A stretch of DNA of 64,000 nt. Source: Phytophthora quininea. Lineage: Eukaryota > Oomycota > Peronosporomycetes > Peronosporales > Peronosporaceae. The notes under the pieces are model-generated. The model had not been told where the DNA came from. It made no database searches and saw only the letters and a program-made list of their open reading frames with translations. Shown one piece after another: positions 42,281-53,690 of this stretch. The position numbers and the translations under genes are program-made. Location of the stretch: NCBI GenBank assembly GCA_011947345.1, contig JAAVTG010000214.1, positions 27,676-91,675 of the forward strand, in the 5' to 3' direction. The stretch's first letter is position 1. Each line of letters begins with the position of its first letter.

Positions 42281-44058
42281 AGAAGTGCTGCCGTTTCCTG
42301 GTAAACACACAAGAGAAGCTATTGCCGCTGCAACGAACTTGGCTAATTGGGGTTTGGATCAGAGGTATTGTGAAAAGGTTCTTCGTGGTGGTGGGTCAAA
42401 TGGAGTTGCGGCTTGTGATATCTCGAGTATCCCTCAAATGCATTGTGTTGCTCACTGCTTGTGCCTGGTCATTGGCGACGCTCTGCTCAAGACAAAAAAA
42501 CAAGAAAGACAATAAACAAAAGCAAAGGAAGTCAAAATCAACACAGCCAAATAGTTCTACAGCAAATACTGCTGGTACAGCCGGCGTGGCAAATTCAGAG
42601 GCGAATGATACCGGCGGTGTCCCAACCATTTCGTTGTTTCGGCCATTCCACGCCCCAGTCGTAGGTCAAACAACAACAATTGAGCCGATTTCAAATACTG
42701 ATACCAGTGTTGATCGTGGTGCTGATGTCAATGATGTTGATAGCGTAGGTCTAGACGACACAAATGTGGGAACCGCTGGCACTGTCGCTGATGAGATTGG
42801 CGACGATGAGCCTGGCGATCGTGAGATTAGCGATGATGATAACGCCGCTTTGACGTGCGGAGAGGATTTGAGATTGAATTGATGATCGCGCCGCAATTGT
42901 TCACTTTGTGAAACCGCATGTGATGAGTATTTAGCCGAAGTGACAACCGAGGCATCGTCAACCGATAAAAATGGCGTTAGTTTGGAAGCTCTCAACCAAA
43001 TGCGGGCAACGGTACAAGTATTTTGTAAGCAGGCATCGTATTTTCACCACTCATCCAAAGGAACATCACGGTTGAAAATAATTCAGGAGCGCTGTAAAAC
43101 AGACAGAGAACTCAAGCTGATTCTTGATTGTCCGACACGATGGAGCAGTTGCAACACAATGTTACAGCGTTTTATCGGTTTGGAAGAAGTTGTCTATAAG
43201 TGTTTCCAATATTTTGAGTCAGCTGAAGGTCGTAAGGAGTTTATTTGATGTAAAATTGGCCAGGTCAAAGCTGGAAGAATGGTTATCGATACGGTGCCTG
43301 TGGCGTTTATTGGGACCTTTTGCAAGCGCGTCGCAAATGCTTAGTGGTCAAACCTACCCAACTCTAGCTTTAACGCTTCCCCGTCTGCGCTACATATACG
43401 ACTCATGGTGCGATGAAACGTTTAAAGAAGAAGAAGCGAAAGCTGGGAGTTCAGCTTTTGTTGCTGCAACGATTGCACGGATGGATTGCGTACGGAAAAC
43501 TTTACTTGGATTACTCAGGTCGCGATTTACAATAGTTAGCAGCGAGTTACTTTGGATAACACTTTTGGGTCCTCTCTATGCGAGTCTCAGTCGTTTGACT
43601 GCAGTGAGAGGACTACAGCACACAATGAAGTAGTAGATGCAGCTTAAAGCTGCTTCAGACACACCTGTGGCAACTCCACAACAGACACCATCCCGAGTAT
43701 CAGCCTAACAAAATGACATGAATAAGCTAGTCAATTCTTTACGAGGCGAAGGTGGCCATGCTTCAAGCCAGTCAACGCACCCCGGTGTTTCCGATACCAA
43801 AGCAAAAATACGGAGTGATCTGTGTCCACACCTTAGTCGAACTGTGGAAATCAAGACAACGTTGAAGACAAATGCTTTCAAATGGTGGCAATCCAATTGT
43901 AATTGTTTTCCTACCATTGCATCGCTGGCTTAGTGTTGCAACTTCTGTGGCAGCCAAATTTGCTTATCAACGGGAGGGGACGTCAAAAAAACCATGTGCA
44001 CTAAGAGGCCAGATTCGTCCGCAACATTATCTTCATCGCTAAAAATTGCAAAACTCCC
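42281..44058 (+). pseudogene. hAT transposase, 3' half (copy 3)
   Basis: Same content as copy 1, including the frame break in the A-rich tract near 42503. Confidence 0.85.
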
Positions 44059-44228
44059 CAATCATAGCTTAACTGCGCAGGACATTGACAGTGAGTTGTA
44101 TGTTTGTATTCACCTCGTACACTCCTGAACACAATATTACGCCTACCGCATTTTTACTCATACCTTTTTCTACTACGAATTTCAGCTCACTGTTTAGATT
44201 TGTCTTGCAGACATCTACAAAATACATA

Positions 44229-46579
44229 CTTCTGATCGAAAAAATGCGGAATTCGCGCTACGAAGACAGGCTCCAGTACAAAAAATCAAGCGTCGGTGCT
44301 AAACAAAATATTCGACCGGCCTGATGAAAACAAGGGCCTGTTCTGCAAATCAGCCTTACCAACTAGTCTGAAGATGAAATAATCCCAAGCAGAAGCGTTT
44401 GGCTGATTGATCGATCAGCTATTCTGGCGGCAGAGCACGCCTAGCGGAGATCAGCAGTCATCTAAAACGCACTGTCAGATGTGGTAGAGCTTACAATATA
44501 AAAACAATGCAGTATTATTCAAGTATGAAGTTGGGCTGACCTTCTCTACGAAGTCGCCAAGGAATTTGCCATGGTGGTGCCTCGACAAACGAAATCGACA
44601 TTTTGCTGCCGCAGAAGCGCATGCTGGACGGCGGTCGCGAGCTCTGGGGCCCCAAGAACCAAAAGTCAGCATGGCCCCTTCATCTTCGTTCGAAATAACT
44701 AGTTGCGACGGTCACTTTCGTCAGATTCGCTATTGGGAAAACCTTTAGCGTCATCTGCTTCGGACGGCGAGCTTTCTGCTTGTTCGGTGTCGTCATCGAA
44801 GAACTCTCGAACCATGTAAGACTGACCCTCATCATCCAATTTGCAAAACATCGTGGCAATTTCTGTCCTGGTGGCTAGCATACGACAGCACTAAACCCGG
44901 TCAGGGGTGTCGAGCGACCTGGCTCATGAACTCCCTGCTTGCGGAGCAGCGGAATCCCAGCCTAACCCACTGTTTGTCTTTAGAAGGATGAAAGTCTTGC
45001 ACTTCCTTTTCAGCTCTGTGAGCTTATTTTGGAGCTGCTTTTTGGTGACAGTTCTGGGCTGGTTTCTGTTGAAAATGCTTGTGGCGAGATTACTTGATGC
45101 TACTGGCTGAACGCCACGGAGAGGTAGTTATCTAGTTCTGGCAATCCCCGAGGAATAAATGTGCTTAAAAGGTGTCGACCGACAATCAGTCTGATGGATC
45201 AGCTATCAGCCCGAATTCGTGCTGAAAAAATAATCTCAACGAGAGCAATTTTCAGCAGTTTGATGTACGCAGAACACAACAGATTATTGATCGATCAGCT
45301 AAAGCTTTAATATCATCTGAAAGAAGCCCGATCAGCCATAATACGTGTCTGAAGAACAGGCCCCAAATTTCAGTCAAACGTATGCACATCATTGTGCCAT
45401 TCATTAGCTTGAGAAGTTCTCCACCATTAGTAGCATGGACAGGTGCAAGCTCTTAAGCTGCGCTCTTGTTGTCATTTCACAACCAGATGAGGTGAGGATC
45501 AATGATGACCAAGGCAGACCGTGGGTGGATTTAAGGACTCATCGAAAGTAGCATTAGTATCCGAGTTATTGCGAAACATAGTCAAGCGCTCGCGTGATTG
45601 TGTGCAGAGAGCGCTAAAAGGGAAGTGTATTCGTCGCCAAAAAGGCAGAAAGCCGACGTTTAGGGAACACCTGTTCCGCCACGTTGTCAGGAAAGCTGTC
45701 GCTGAAAACTACAGCTTGATTGCTTGATCTCGTGTGCTCGACACGAATCCTTTGACGTCTCTGGACTGGCATCGACTTGCTGAAAGTTCAACGATAGACA
45801 ACACTCTTCCCCTGACAAACCAGCACAAGATGACACGGATCGACCAGCCTAAACGCATGATTTCTCAGCCGGACGTGTGGCCTCGTATTGTGTTCTCTAA
45901 TGAGGAAAAGTTCAACCTCGACGGGCCGGATGGGCTCCTCCATTACTGACGTGACGTGAGGCGACCTAAAAACAAACGGTGCGTCGTCAGAATGGTGGCG
46001 GCTCTGTCATGGTGTGGAGGAATTTTAGTATTTCGGGAAAGTCGAAGCTAGCGGAGCATTATGTCTACACAGTGTCGGAGTTCATGCTCCTGTTTGGTCA
46101 CATTCATCATGGCATCGACTACATCTACCACCAGGATACCGCATCCATTCACCGCTGAAGCTCACGGCTGAGTTCTTCAAGGTGGAGAGCATATGCGTTT
46201 TAGATTGGCCACCTCATTCGCCTGACCTGACCTGAATCCAATCGAAATTGTCTGGGCCATGATGTGCTCAGATTATCTACTACAACGGACGGCAGTACGA
46301 CAGCGTAGCAGATTTGACAAGTGCAATTAAACTGCTTGGGACGCTGTTGACGCCGCATATCTGACGAAGCTGTAGAGTTGATGCCTGGCCGCTGTACTAA
46401 AGTTATCTCAATACTGAGCAGCAAGATTCAATAAACAGGTAACGGCACAATGATGTGCATACGTTTGACTTAAATTTGTTTTCATCACGCCGGCCGAATA
46501 TTTTGTCCAGCACCGACGCTTGATTTTTGTACTGGAGCCTGTCGTCATAGTGCGAATTCCGCATTTTTTCGATCATAAG
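44229..46579 (+). mobile_element. Decayed Tc1/mariner element (copy 3)
   Basis: TA-flanked, with the same terminal repeats and broken transposase. Open pieces lie at 45521-45727 and 45734-45949. Confidence 0.75.
44334..45363. mobile_element. Harbinger-like element nested in Tc1 (copy 3)
   Basis: 1,030 bp, same ends and CAA flanks. Myb/SANT-like remnant at 44699-45110 on the minus strand. Confidence 0.6.
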
Positions 46580-46728
46580 TATTGCGAGTTCTACTCGAAG
46601 TTTCCTTGCGCGGTTGGTTGAATCGCCCGAGCCCAATCGCTCGAGCAATCGCCCAGATCCTGAATTAGAATGAAATATGATGGAAGGTGGGTGGACGTAG
46701 TCTAGTCTTGCCGCTCGGTGCGAAAGTC

Positions 46729-47414
46729 ATGATGGCTGCAGCAGTGAGGCGATCGTCTGTAAGCGCCGCAACCGGCGCCCAGAACCATATCCTGTACCCG
46801 TTTGTCCCCTGCCTCAAGAGAACCCATACATTGTGCTGCATGAAGGAAGATCGCTGTCTCCAGGTCACTCGCCGCAAGAGACCCCGCTGTGTGAAGAAAC
46901 CACACCGAGTTGTGAGCGAATGCTGCTCCAACAGTCCGTGCTGGATGAAGAGGATCCACTGCTTGGGCAGATTCATACCCGTGAAGAGACCGTGCTGCGC
47001 CAAGAAACTTCACCGCGCCAAGATCCCTCTCTGCCCCAAGAGCTCGATCCAAGTGCGGAGGGGCCGAAGCTTGAAGAGACCACGCTGCTTCACGCGTGCT
47101 TGCGGCAAGAATATCCGATAGATGAAGAGTTCCCGCCACCTCAAGTGTACCTGCCTGAGGGAGTCCCGGTCGGTGAAGAGAATTTGGTGCGGCAAGTAAG
47201 CCACCAGCTACATAGAGAGTCTCTGCTGCCTGAAGATGTGACATTGCCTGGAGAGAACTCGCCGCCTCCAGCGAGATTATTCCCGCGTCGTGTGAGCCTA
47301 CTAGAACATGACATTTCTCGTTCTGCGGAGACGTTTCAATCACCGATGCAGACGTTGACGCAAGAACAGCTTTCGTCCTCAACGACGGAGAACCGGTATC
47401 AATTAGTTGTGTGA
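46729..47414 (+). pseudogene. Pro/Glu-rich ORF, frameshifted (copy 3)
   Basis: One C missing near 46758 breaks the frame after the first few codons. The rest is open from 46833. Otherwise as in the other copies. Confidence 0.35.
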
Positions 47415-47596
47415 CCAATTGTTAAAGCAACAATTGGACAGCGTGACACATCCGGCAACACTTTAGATGATCTTGTCGTCAATGGAGACACATTCAGTTC
47501 AATCTTGCAGAAACTCTGGGACCAGTATTCCCCCGCGTAAAATGCAAAGCGTAAAGACTGATCAGATCTGGTCCACAGAGCAACCTACTGTTGACG
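47415..47596 (+). pseudogene. 5' piece of an unknown gene, copy 3
   Basis: Palindrome at 47415-47437, then the same coding-like pieces, cut at GACG by the LTR. Confidence 0.55.
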
Positions 47597-47984
47597 AAAA
47601 GGAAGAGCACTTGAGCAGTAGTTGGCAAAATGCAAAGTGATTCGATTCAGGTCCTTAGTTCGCAACCGCGTGCTACCTCTAAGCCTGCTACTGGGTATCC
47701 TTTACTGGATACACCCTACTGGATTCTCTACTGGATACACAGTTACCTTACCCAATCAGAGAACGCCACGTCGATGCCCATCCTGTACCTACAATCTTGC
47801 ACCCACAATAGGTACCCACAATCCTGTACCCACAATCATGGCGTAATCACTGTGACGTAAACACCGTCCGTAATCACAGGAATGATTGCGGTACCACACA
47901 GTGAAGGTCACGCCGACCTCACTGATGACGCGTCCACGTCACACGGTCGCTTGGCGAGGCGTCGTCACATCACTCTTGACAACA
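47597..47984 (-). repeat. Lone Copia LTR at array junction 3/4
   Basis: 388 bp, left flank GACG, right flank AGAAG. Recombinant junction. Confidence 0.95.
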
Positions 47985-49766
47985 AGAAGTGCTGCCGTTT
48001 CCTGGTAAACACACAAGAGAAGCTATTGCCGCTGCAACGAACTTGGCTAATTGGGGTTTGGATCAGAGGTATTGTGAAAAGGTTCTTCGTGGTGGTGGGT
48101 CAAATGGAGTTGCGGCTTGTGATATCTCGAGTATCCCTCAAATGCATTGTGTTGCTCACTGCTTGTGCCTGGTCATTGGCGACGCTCTGCTCAAGACAAA
48201 AAAACAAAAGAAAGACAATAAACAAAAGCAAAGGAAGTCAAAATCAACACAGCCAAATAGTTCTACAGCAAATACTGCTGGTACAGCCGGCGTGGCAAAT
48301 TCAGAGGCGAATGATACCGGCGGTGTCCCAACCATTTCGTTGTTTCGGCCATTCCACGCCCCAGTCGTAGGTCAAACAACAACAATTGAGCCGATTTCAA
48401 ATACTGATACCAGTGTTGATCGTGGTGCTGATGTCAATGATGTTGATAGCGTAGGTCTAGACGACACAAATGTGGGAACCGCTGGCACTGTCGCTGATGA
48501 GATTGGCGACGATGAGCCTGGCGATCGTGAGATTAGCGATGATGATAACGCCGCTTTGACGTGCGGAGAGGATTTGAGATTGAATTGATGATCGCGCCGC
48601 AATTGTTCACTTTGTGAAACCGCATGTGATGAGTATTTAGCCGAAGTGACAACCGAGGCATCGTCAACCGATAAAAATGGCGTTAGTTTGGAAGCTCTCA
48701 ACCAAATGCGGGCAACGGTACAAGTATTTTGTAAGCAGGCATCGTATTTTCACCACTCATCCAAAGGAACATCACGGTTGAAAATAATTCAGGAGCGCTG
48801 TAAAACAGACAGAGAACTCAAGCTGATTCTTGATTGTCCGACACGATGGAGCAGTTGCAACACAATGTTACAGCGTTTTATCGGTTTGGAAGAAGTTGTC
48901 TATAAGTGTTTCCAATATTTTGAGTCAGCTGAAGGTCGTAAGGAGTTTATTTGATGTAAAATTGGCCAGGTCAAAGCTGGAAGAATGGTTATCGATACGG
49001 TGCCTGTGGCGTTTATTGGGACCTTTTGCAAGCGCGTCGCAAATGCTTAGTGGTCAAACCTACCCAACTCTAGCTTTAACGCTTCCCCGTCTGCGCTACA
49101 TATACGACTCATGGTGCGATGAAACGTTTAAAGAAGAAGAAGCGAAAGCTGGGAGTTCAGCTTTTGTTGCTGCAACGATTGCACGGATGGATTGCGTACG
49201 GAAAACTTTACTTGGATTACTCAGGTCGCGATTTACAATAGTTAGCAGCGAGTTACTTTGGATAACACTTTTGGGTCCTCTCTATGCGAGTCTCAGTCGT
49301 TTGACTGCAGTGAGAGGACTACAGCACACAATGAAGTAGTAGATGCAGCTTAAAGCTGCTTCAGACACACCTGTGGCAACTCCACAACAGACACCATCCC
49401 GAGTATCAGCCTAACAAAATGACATGAATAAGCTAGTCAATTCTTTACGAGGCGAAGGTGGCCATGCTTCAAGCCAGTCAACGCACCCCGGTGTTTCCGA
49501 TACCAAAGCAAAAATACGGAGTGATCTGTGTCCACACCTTAGTCGAACTGTGGAAATCAAGACAACGTTGAAGACAAATGCTTTCAAATGGTGGCAATCC
49601 AATTGTAATTGTTTTCCTACCATTGCATCGCTGGCTTAGTGTTGCAACTTCTGTGGCAGCCAAATTTGCTTATCAACGGGAGGGGACGTCAAAAAAACCA
49701 TGTGCACTAAGAGGCCAGATTCGTCCGCAACATTATCTTCATCGCTAAAAATTGCAAAACTCCCCC
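47985..49766 (+). pseudogene. hAT transposase, 3' half (copy 4)
   Basis: As copy 2, with the 199-residue frame (47989-48588) unbroken. Later frameshifts remain. Confidence 0.85.
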
Positions 49767-49936
49767 AATCATAGCTTAACTGCGCAGGACATTGACAGTG
49801 AGTTGTATGTTTGTATTCACCTCGTACACTCCTGAACACAATATTACGCCTACCGCATTTTTTACTCATACCTTTTTCTACTACGAATTTCAGCTCACTG
49901 TTTAGATTTGTCTTGCAGACATCTACAAAATACATA

Positions 49937-52283
49937 CTTCTGATCGAAAAAATGCGGAATTCGCGCTACGAAGACAGGCTCCAGTACAAAAAAATCAAGC
50001 GTCGGTGCTAAACAAAATATTCGACCGGCCTGATGAAAACAAGGGCCTGTTCTGCAAATCAGCCTTACCAACTAGTCTGAAGATGAAATAATCCCAAGCA
50101 GAAGCGTTTGGCTGATTGATCGATCAGCTATTCTGGCGGCAGAGCACGCCTAGCGGAGATCAGCAGTCATCTAAAACGCACTGTCAGATGTGGTAGAGCT
50201 TACAATATAAAAACAATGCAGTATTATTCAAGTATGAAGTTGGGCTGACCTTCTCTACGAAGTCGCCAAGGAATTTGCCATGGTGGTGCCTCGACAAACG
50301 AAATCGACATTTTGCTGCCGCAGAAGCGCATGCTGGACGGCGGTCGCGAGCTCTGGGGCCCCAAGAACCAAAAGTCAGCATGGCCCCTTCATCTTCGTTC
50401 GAAATAACTAGTTGCGACGGTCACTTTCGTCAGATTCGCTATTGGGAAAACCTTTAGCGTCATCTGCTTCGACGGCGAGCTTTCTGCTTGTTCGGTGTCG
50501 TCATCGAAGAACTCTCGAACCATGTAAGACTGACCTCATCATCCAATTTGCAAACATCGTGGCAATTTCTGTCCTGGTGGCTAGCATACGACAGCACTAA
50601 ACCCGGTCAGGGGTGTCGAGCGACCTGGCTCATGAACTCCCTGCTTGCGGAGCAGCGGAATCCCAGCCTAACCCACTGTTTGTCTTTAGAAGGATGAAAG
50701 TCTTGCACTTCCTTTTCAGCTCTGTGAGCTTATTTTGGAGCTGCTTTTTGGTGACAGTTCTGGGCTGGTTTCTGTTGAAAATGCTTGTGGCGAGATTACT
50801 TGATGCTACTGGCTGAACGCCACGGAGAGGTAGTTATCTAGTTCTGGCAATCCCCGAGGAATAAATGTGCTTAAAAGGTGTCGACCGACAATCAGTCTGA
50901 TGGATCAGCTATCAGCCCGAATTCGTGCTGAAAAATAATCTCAACGAGAGCAATTTTCAGCAGTTTGATGTACGCAGAACACAACAGATTATTGATCGAT
51001 CAGCTAAAGCTTTAATATCATCTGAAAGAAGCCCGATCAGCCATAATACGTGTCTGAAGAACAGGCCCCAAATTTCAGTCAAACGTATGCACATCATTGT
51101 GCCATTCATTAGCTTGAGAAGTTCTCCACCATTAGTAGCATGGACAGGTGCAAGCTCTTAAGCTGCGCTCTTGTTGTCATTTCACAACCAGATGAGGTGA
51201 GGATCAATGATGACCAAGGCAGACCGTGGGTGGATTTAAGGACTCATCGAAAGTAGCATTAGTATCCGAGTTATTGCGAAACATAGTCAAGCGCTCGCGT
51301 GATTGTGTGCAGAGAGCGCTAAAAGGGAAGTGTATTCGTCGCCAAAAAGGCAGAAAGCCGACGTTTAGGGAACACCTGTTCCGCCACGTTGTCAGGAAAG
51401 CTGTCGCTGAAAACTACAGCTTGATTGCTTGATCTCGTGTGCTCGACACGAATCCTTTGACGTCTCTGGACTGGCATCGACTTGCTGAAAGTTCAACGAT
51501 AGACAACACTCTTCCCTGACAAACCAGCACAAGATGACACGGATCGACCAGCCTAAACGCATGATTTCTCAGCCGGACGTGTGGCCTCGTATTGTGTTCT
51601 CTAATGAGGAAAAGTTCAACCTCGACGGGCCGGATGGGCTCCTCCATTACTGACGTGACGTGAGGCGACCTAAAAACAAACGGTGCGTCGTCAGAATGGT
51701 GGCGGCTCTGTCATGGTGTGGAGGAATTTTAGTATTTCGGGAAAGTCGAAGCTAGCGGAGCATTATGTCTACACAGTGTCGGAGTTCATGCTCCTGTTTG
51801 GTCACATTCATCATGGCATCGACTACATCTACCACCAGGATACCGCATCCATTCACCGCTGAAGCTCACGGCTGAGTTCTTCAAGGTGGAGAGCATATGC
51901 GTTTTAGATTGGCCACCTCATTCGCCTGACCTGACCTGAATCCAATCGAAATTGTCTGGGCCATGATGTGCTCAGATTATCTACTACAACGGACGGCAGT
52001 ACGACAGCGTAGCAGATTTGACAAGTGCAATTAAACTGCTTGGGACGCTGTTGACGCCGCATATCTGACGAAGCTGTAGAGTTGATGCCTGGCCGCTGTA
52101 CTAAAGTTATCTCAATACTGAGCAGCAAGATTCAATAAACAGGTAACGGCACAATGATGTGCATACGTTTGACTTAAATTTGTTTTCATCACGCCGGCCG
52201 AATATTTTGTCCAGCACCGACGCTTGATTTTTGTACTGGAGCCTGTCGTCATAGTGCGAATTCCGCATTTTTTCGATCATAAG
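49937..52283 (+). mobile_element. Decayed Tc1/mariner element (copy 4)
   Basis: TA-flanked, with the same structure. It shares CTTCCCTGAC (one C fewer) with copy 1 near 51513. Confidence 0.75.
50043..51068. mobile_element. Harbinger-like element nested in Tc1 (copy 4)
   Basis: 1,026 bp, four single bases shorter than the other copies. Same terminal repeats and CAA flanks. Confidence 0.6.
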
Positions 52284-52432
52284 TATTGCGAGTTCTACTC
52301 GAAGTTTCCTTGCGCGGTTGGTTGAATCGCCCGAGCCCAATCGCTCGAGCAATCGCCCAGATCCTGAATTAGAATGAAATATGATGGAAGGTGGGTGGAC
52401 GTAGTCTAGTCTTGCCGCTCGGTGCGAAAGTC

Positions 52433-53119
52433 ATGATGGCTGCAGCAGTGAGGCGATCGTCTCGTAAGCGCCGCAACCGGCGCCCAGAACCATATCCTGT
52501 ACCCGTTTGTCCCCTGCCTCAAGAGAACCCATACATTGTGCTGCATGAAGGAAGATCGCTGTCTCCAGGTCACTCGCCGCAAGAGACCCCGCTGTGTGAA
52601 GAAACCACACCGAGTTGTGAGCGAATGCTGCTCCAACAGTCCGTGCTGGATGAAGAGGATCCACTGCTTGGGCAGATTCATACCCGTGAAGAGACCGTGC
52701 TGCGCCAAGAAACTTCACCGCGCCAAGATCCCTCTCTGCCCCAAGAGCTCGATCCAAGTGCGGAGGGGCCGAAGCTTGAAGAGACCACGCTGCTTCACGC
52801 GTGCTTGCGGCAAGAATATCCGATAGATGAAGAGTTCCCGCCACCTCAAGTGTACCTGCCTGAGGGAGTCCCGGTCGGTGAAGAGAATTTGGTGCGGCAA
52901 GTAAGCCACCAGCTACATAGAGAGTCTCTGCTGCCTGAAGATGTGACATTGCCTGGAGAGAACTCGCCGCCTCCAGCGAGATTATTCCCGCGTCGTGTGA
53001 GCCTACTAGAACATGACATTTCTCGTTCTGCGGAGACGTTTCAATCACCGATGCAGACGTTGACGCAAGAACAGCTTTCGTCCTCAACGACGGAGAACCG
53101 GTATCAATTAGTTGTGTGA
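52433..53119 (+). CDS. Unrecognised Pro/Glu-rich ORF (copy 4)
   Basis: Same frame as copies 1 and 2, unbroken. This is the copy nearest the surviving 3' piece of the unknown gene. Confidence 0.35.
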   Translation: MMAAAVRRSSRKRRNRRPEPYPVPVCPLPQENPYIVLHEGRSLSPGHSPQETPLCEETTPSCERMLLQQSVLDEEDPLLGQIHTREETVLRQETSPRQDPSLPQELDPSAEGPKLEETTLLHACLRQEYPIDEEFPPPQVYLPEGVPVGEENLVRQVSHQLHRESLLPEDVTLPGENSPPPARLFPRRVSLLEHDISRSAETFQSPMQTLTQEQLSSSTTENRYQLVV

Positions 53120-53302
53120 CCAATTGTTAAAGCAACAATTGGACAGCGTGACACATCCGGCAACACTTTAGATGATCTTGTCGTCAATGGAGACACATTC
53201 AGTTCAATCTTGCAGAAACTCTGGGACCAGTATTCCCCCGCGTAAAATGCAAAGCGTAAAGACTGATCAGATCTGGTCCACAGAGCAACCTACTGTTGAC
53301 GA
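53120..53302 (+). pseudogene. 5' piece of an unknown gene, copy 4
   Basis: Palindrome at 53120-53142. It ends at GACGA (53298-53302), the left target duplication of the Copia element that separates it from its 3' piece at 58103. Confidence 0.6.
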
Positions 53303-53690
53303 AAAAGGAAGAGCACTTGAGCAGTAGTTGGCAAAATGCAAAGTGATTCGATTCAGGTCCTTAGTTCGCAACCGCGTGCTACCTCTAAGCCTGCTACTGG
53401 GTATCCTTTACTGGATACACCCTACTGGATTCTCTACTGGATACACAGTTACCTTACCCAATCAGAGAACGCCACGTCGATGCCCATCCTGTACCTACAA
53501 TCTTGCACCCACAATAGGTACCCACAATCCTGTACCCACAATCATGGCGTAATCACTGTGACGTAAACACCGTCCGTAATCACAGGAATGATTGCGGTAC
53601 CACAAAGTGAAGGTCACGCCGACCTCACTGATGACGCGTCCACGTCACACGGTCGCTTGGCGAGGCGTCGTCACATCACTCTTGACAACA
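53303..53690 (-). repeat. Copia LTR, 3' of single element
   Basis: 388 bp. It joins array copy 4 on the left. It contains the pol stop codon at 53645-53647. Confidence 0.95.

Larger units (their letters stand above)
41893..47596 (+). repeat. Tandem array copy 3
   Basis: 5,704 bp including its LTR. It shares the 2-nt deletion in the hAT A-rich tract with copy 1. One C is lost near 46758 in the GC-rich ORF. Confidence 0.95.
47597..53302 (+). repeat. Tandem array copy 4
   Basis: 5,706 bp including its LTR. It shares the intact A-rich tract with copy 2 and has several private one-base losses at 50470-50555. Confidence 0.95.
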
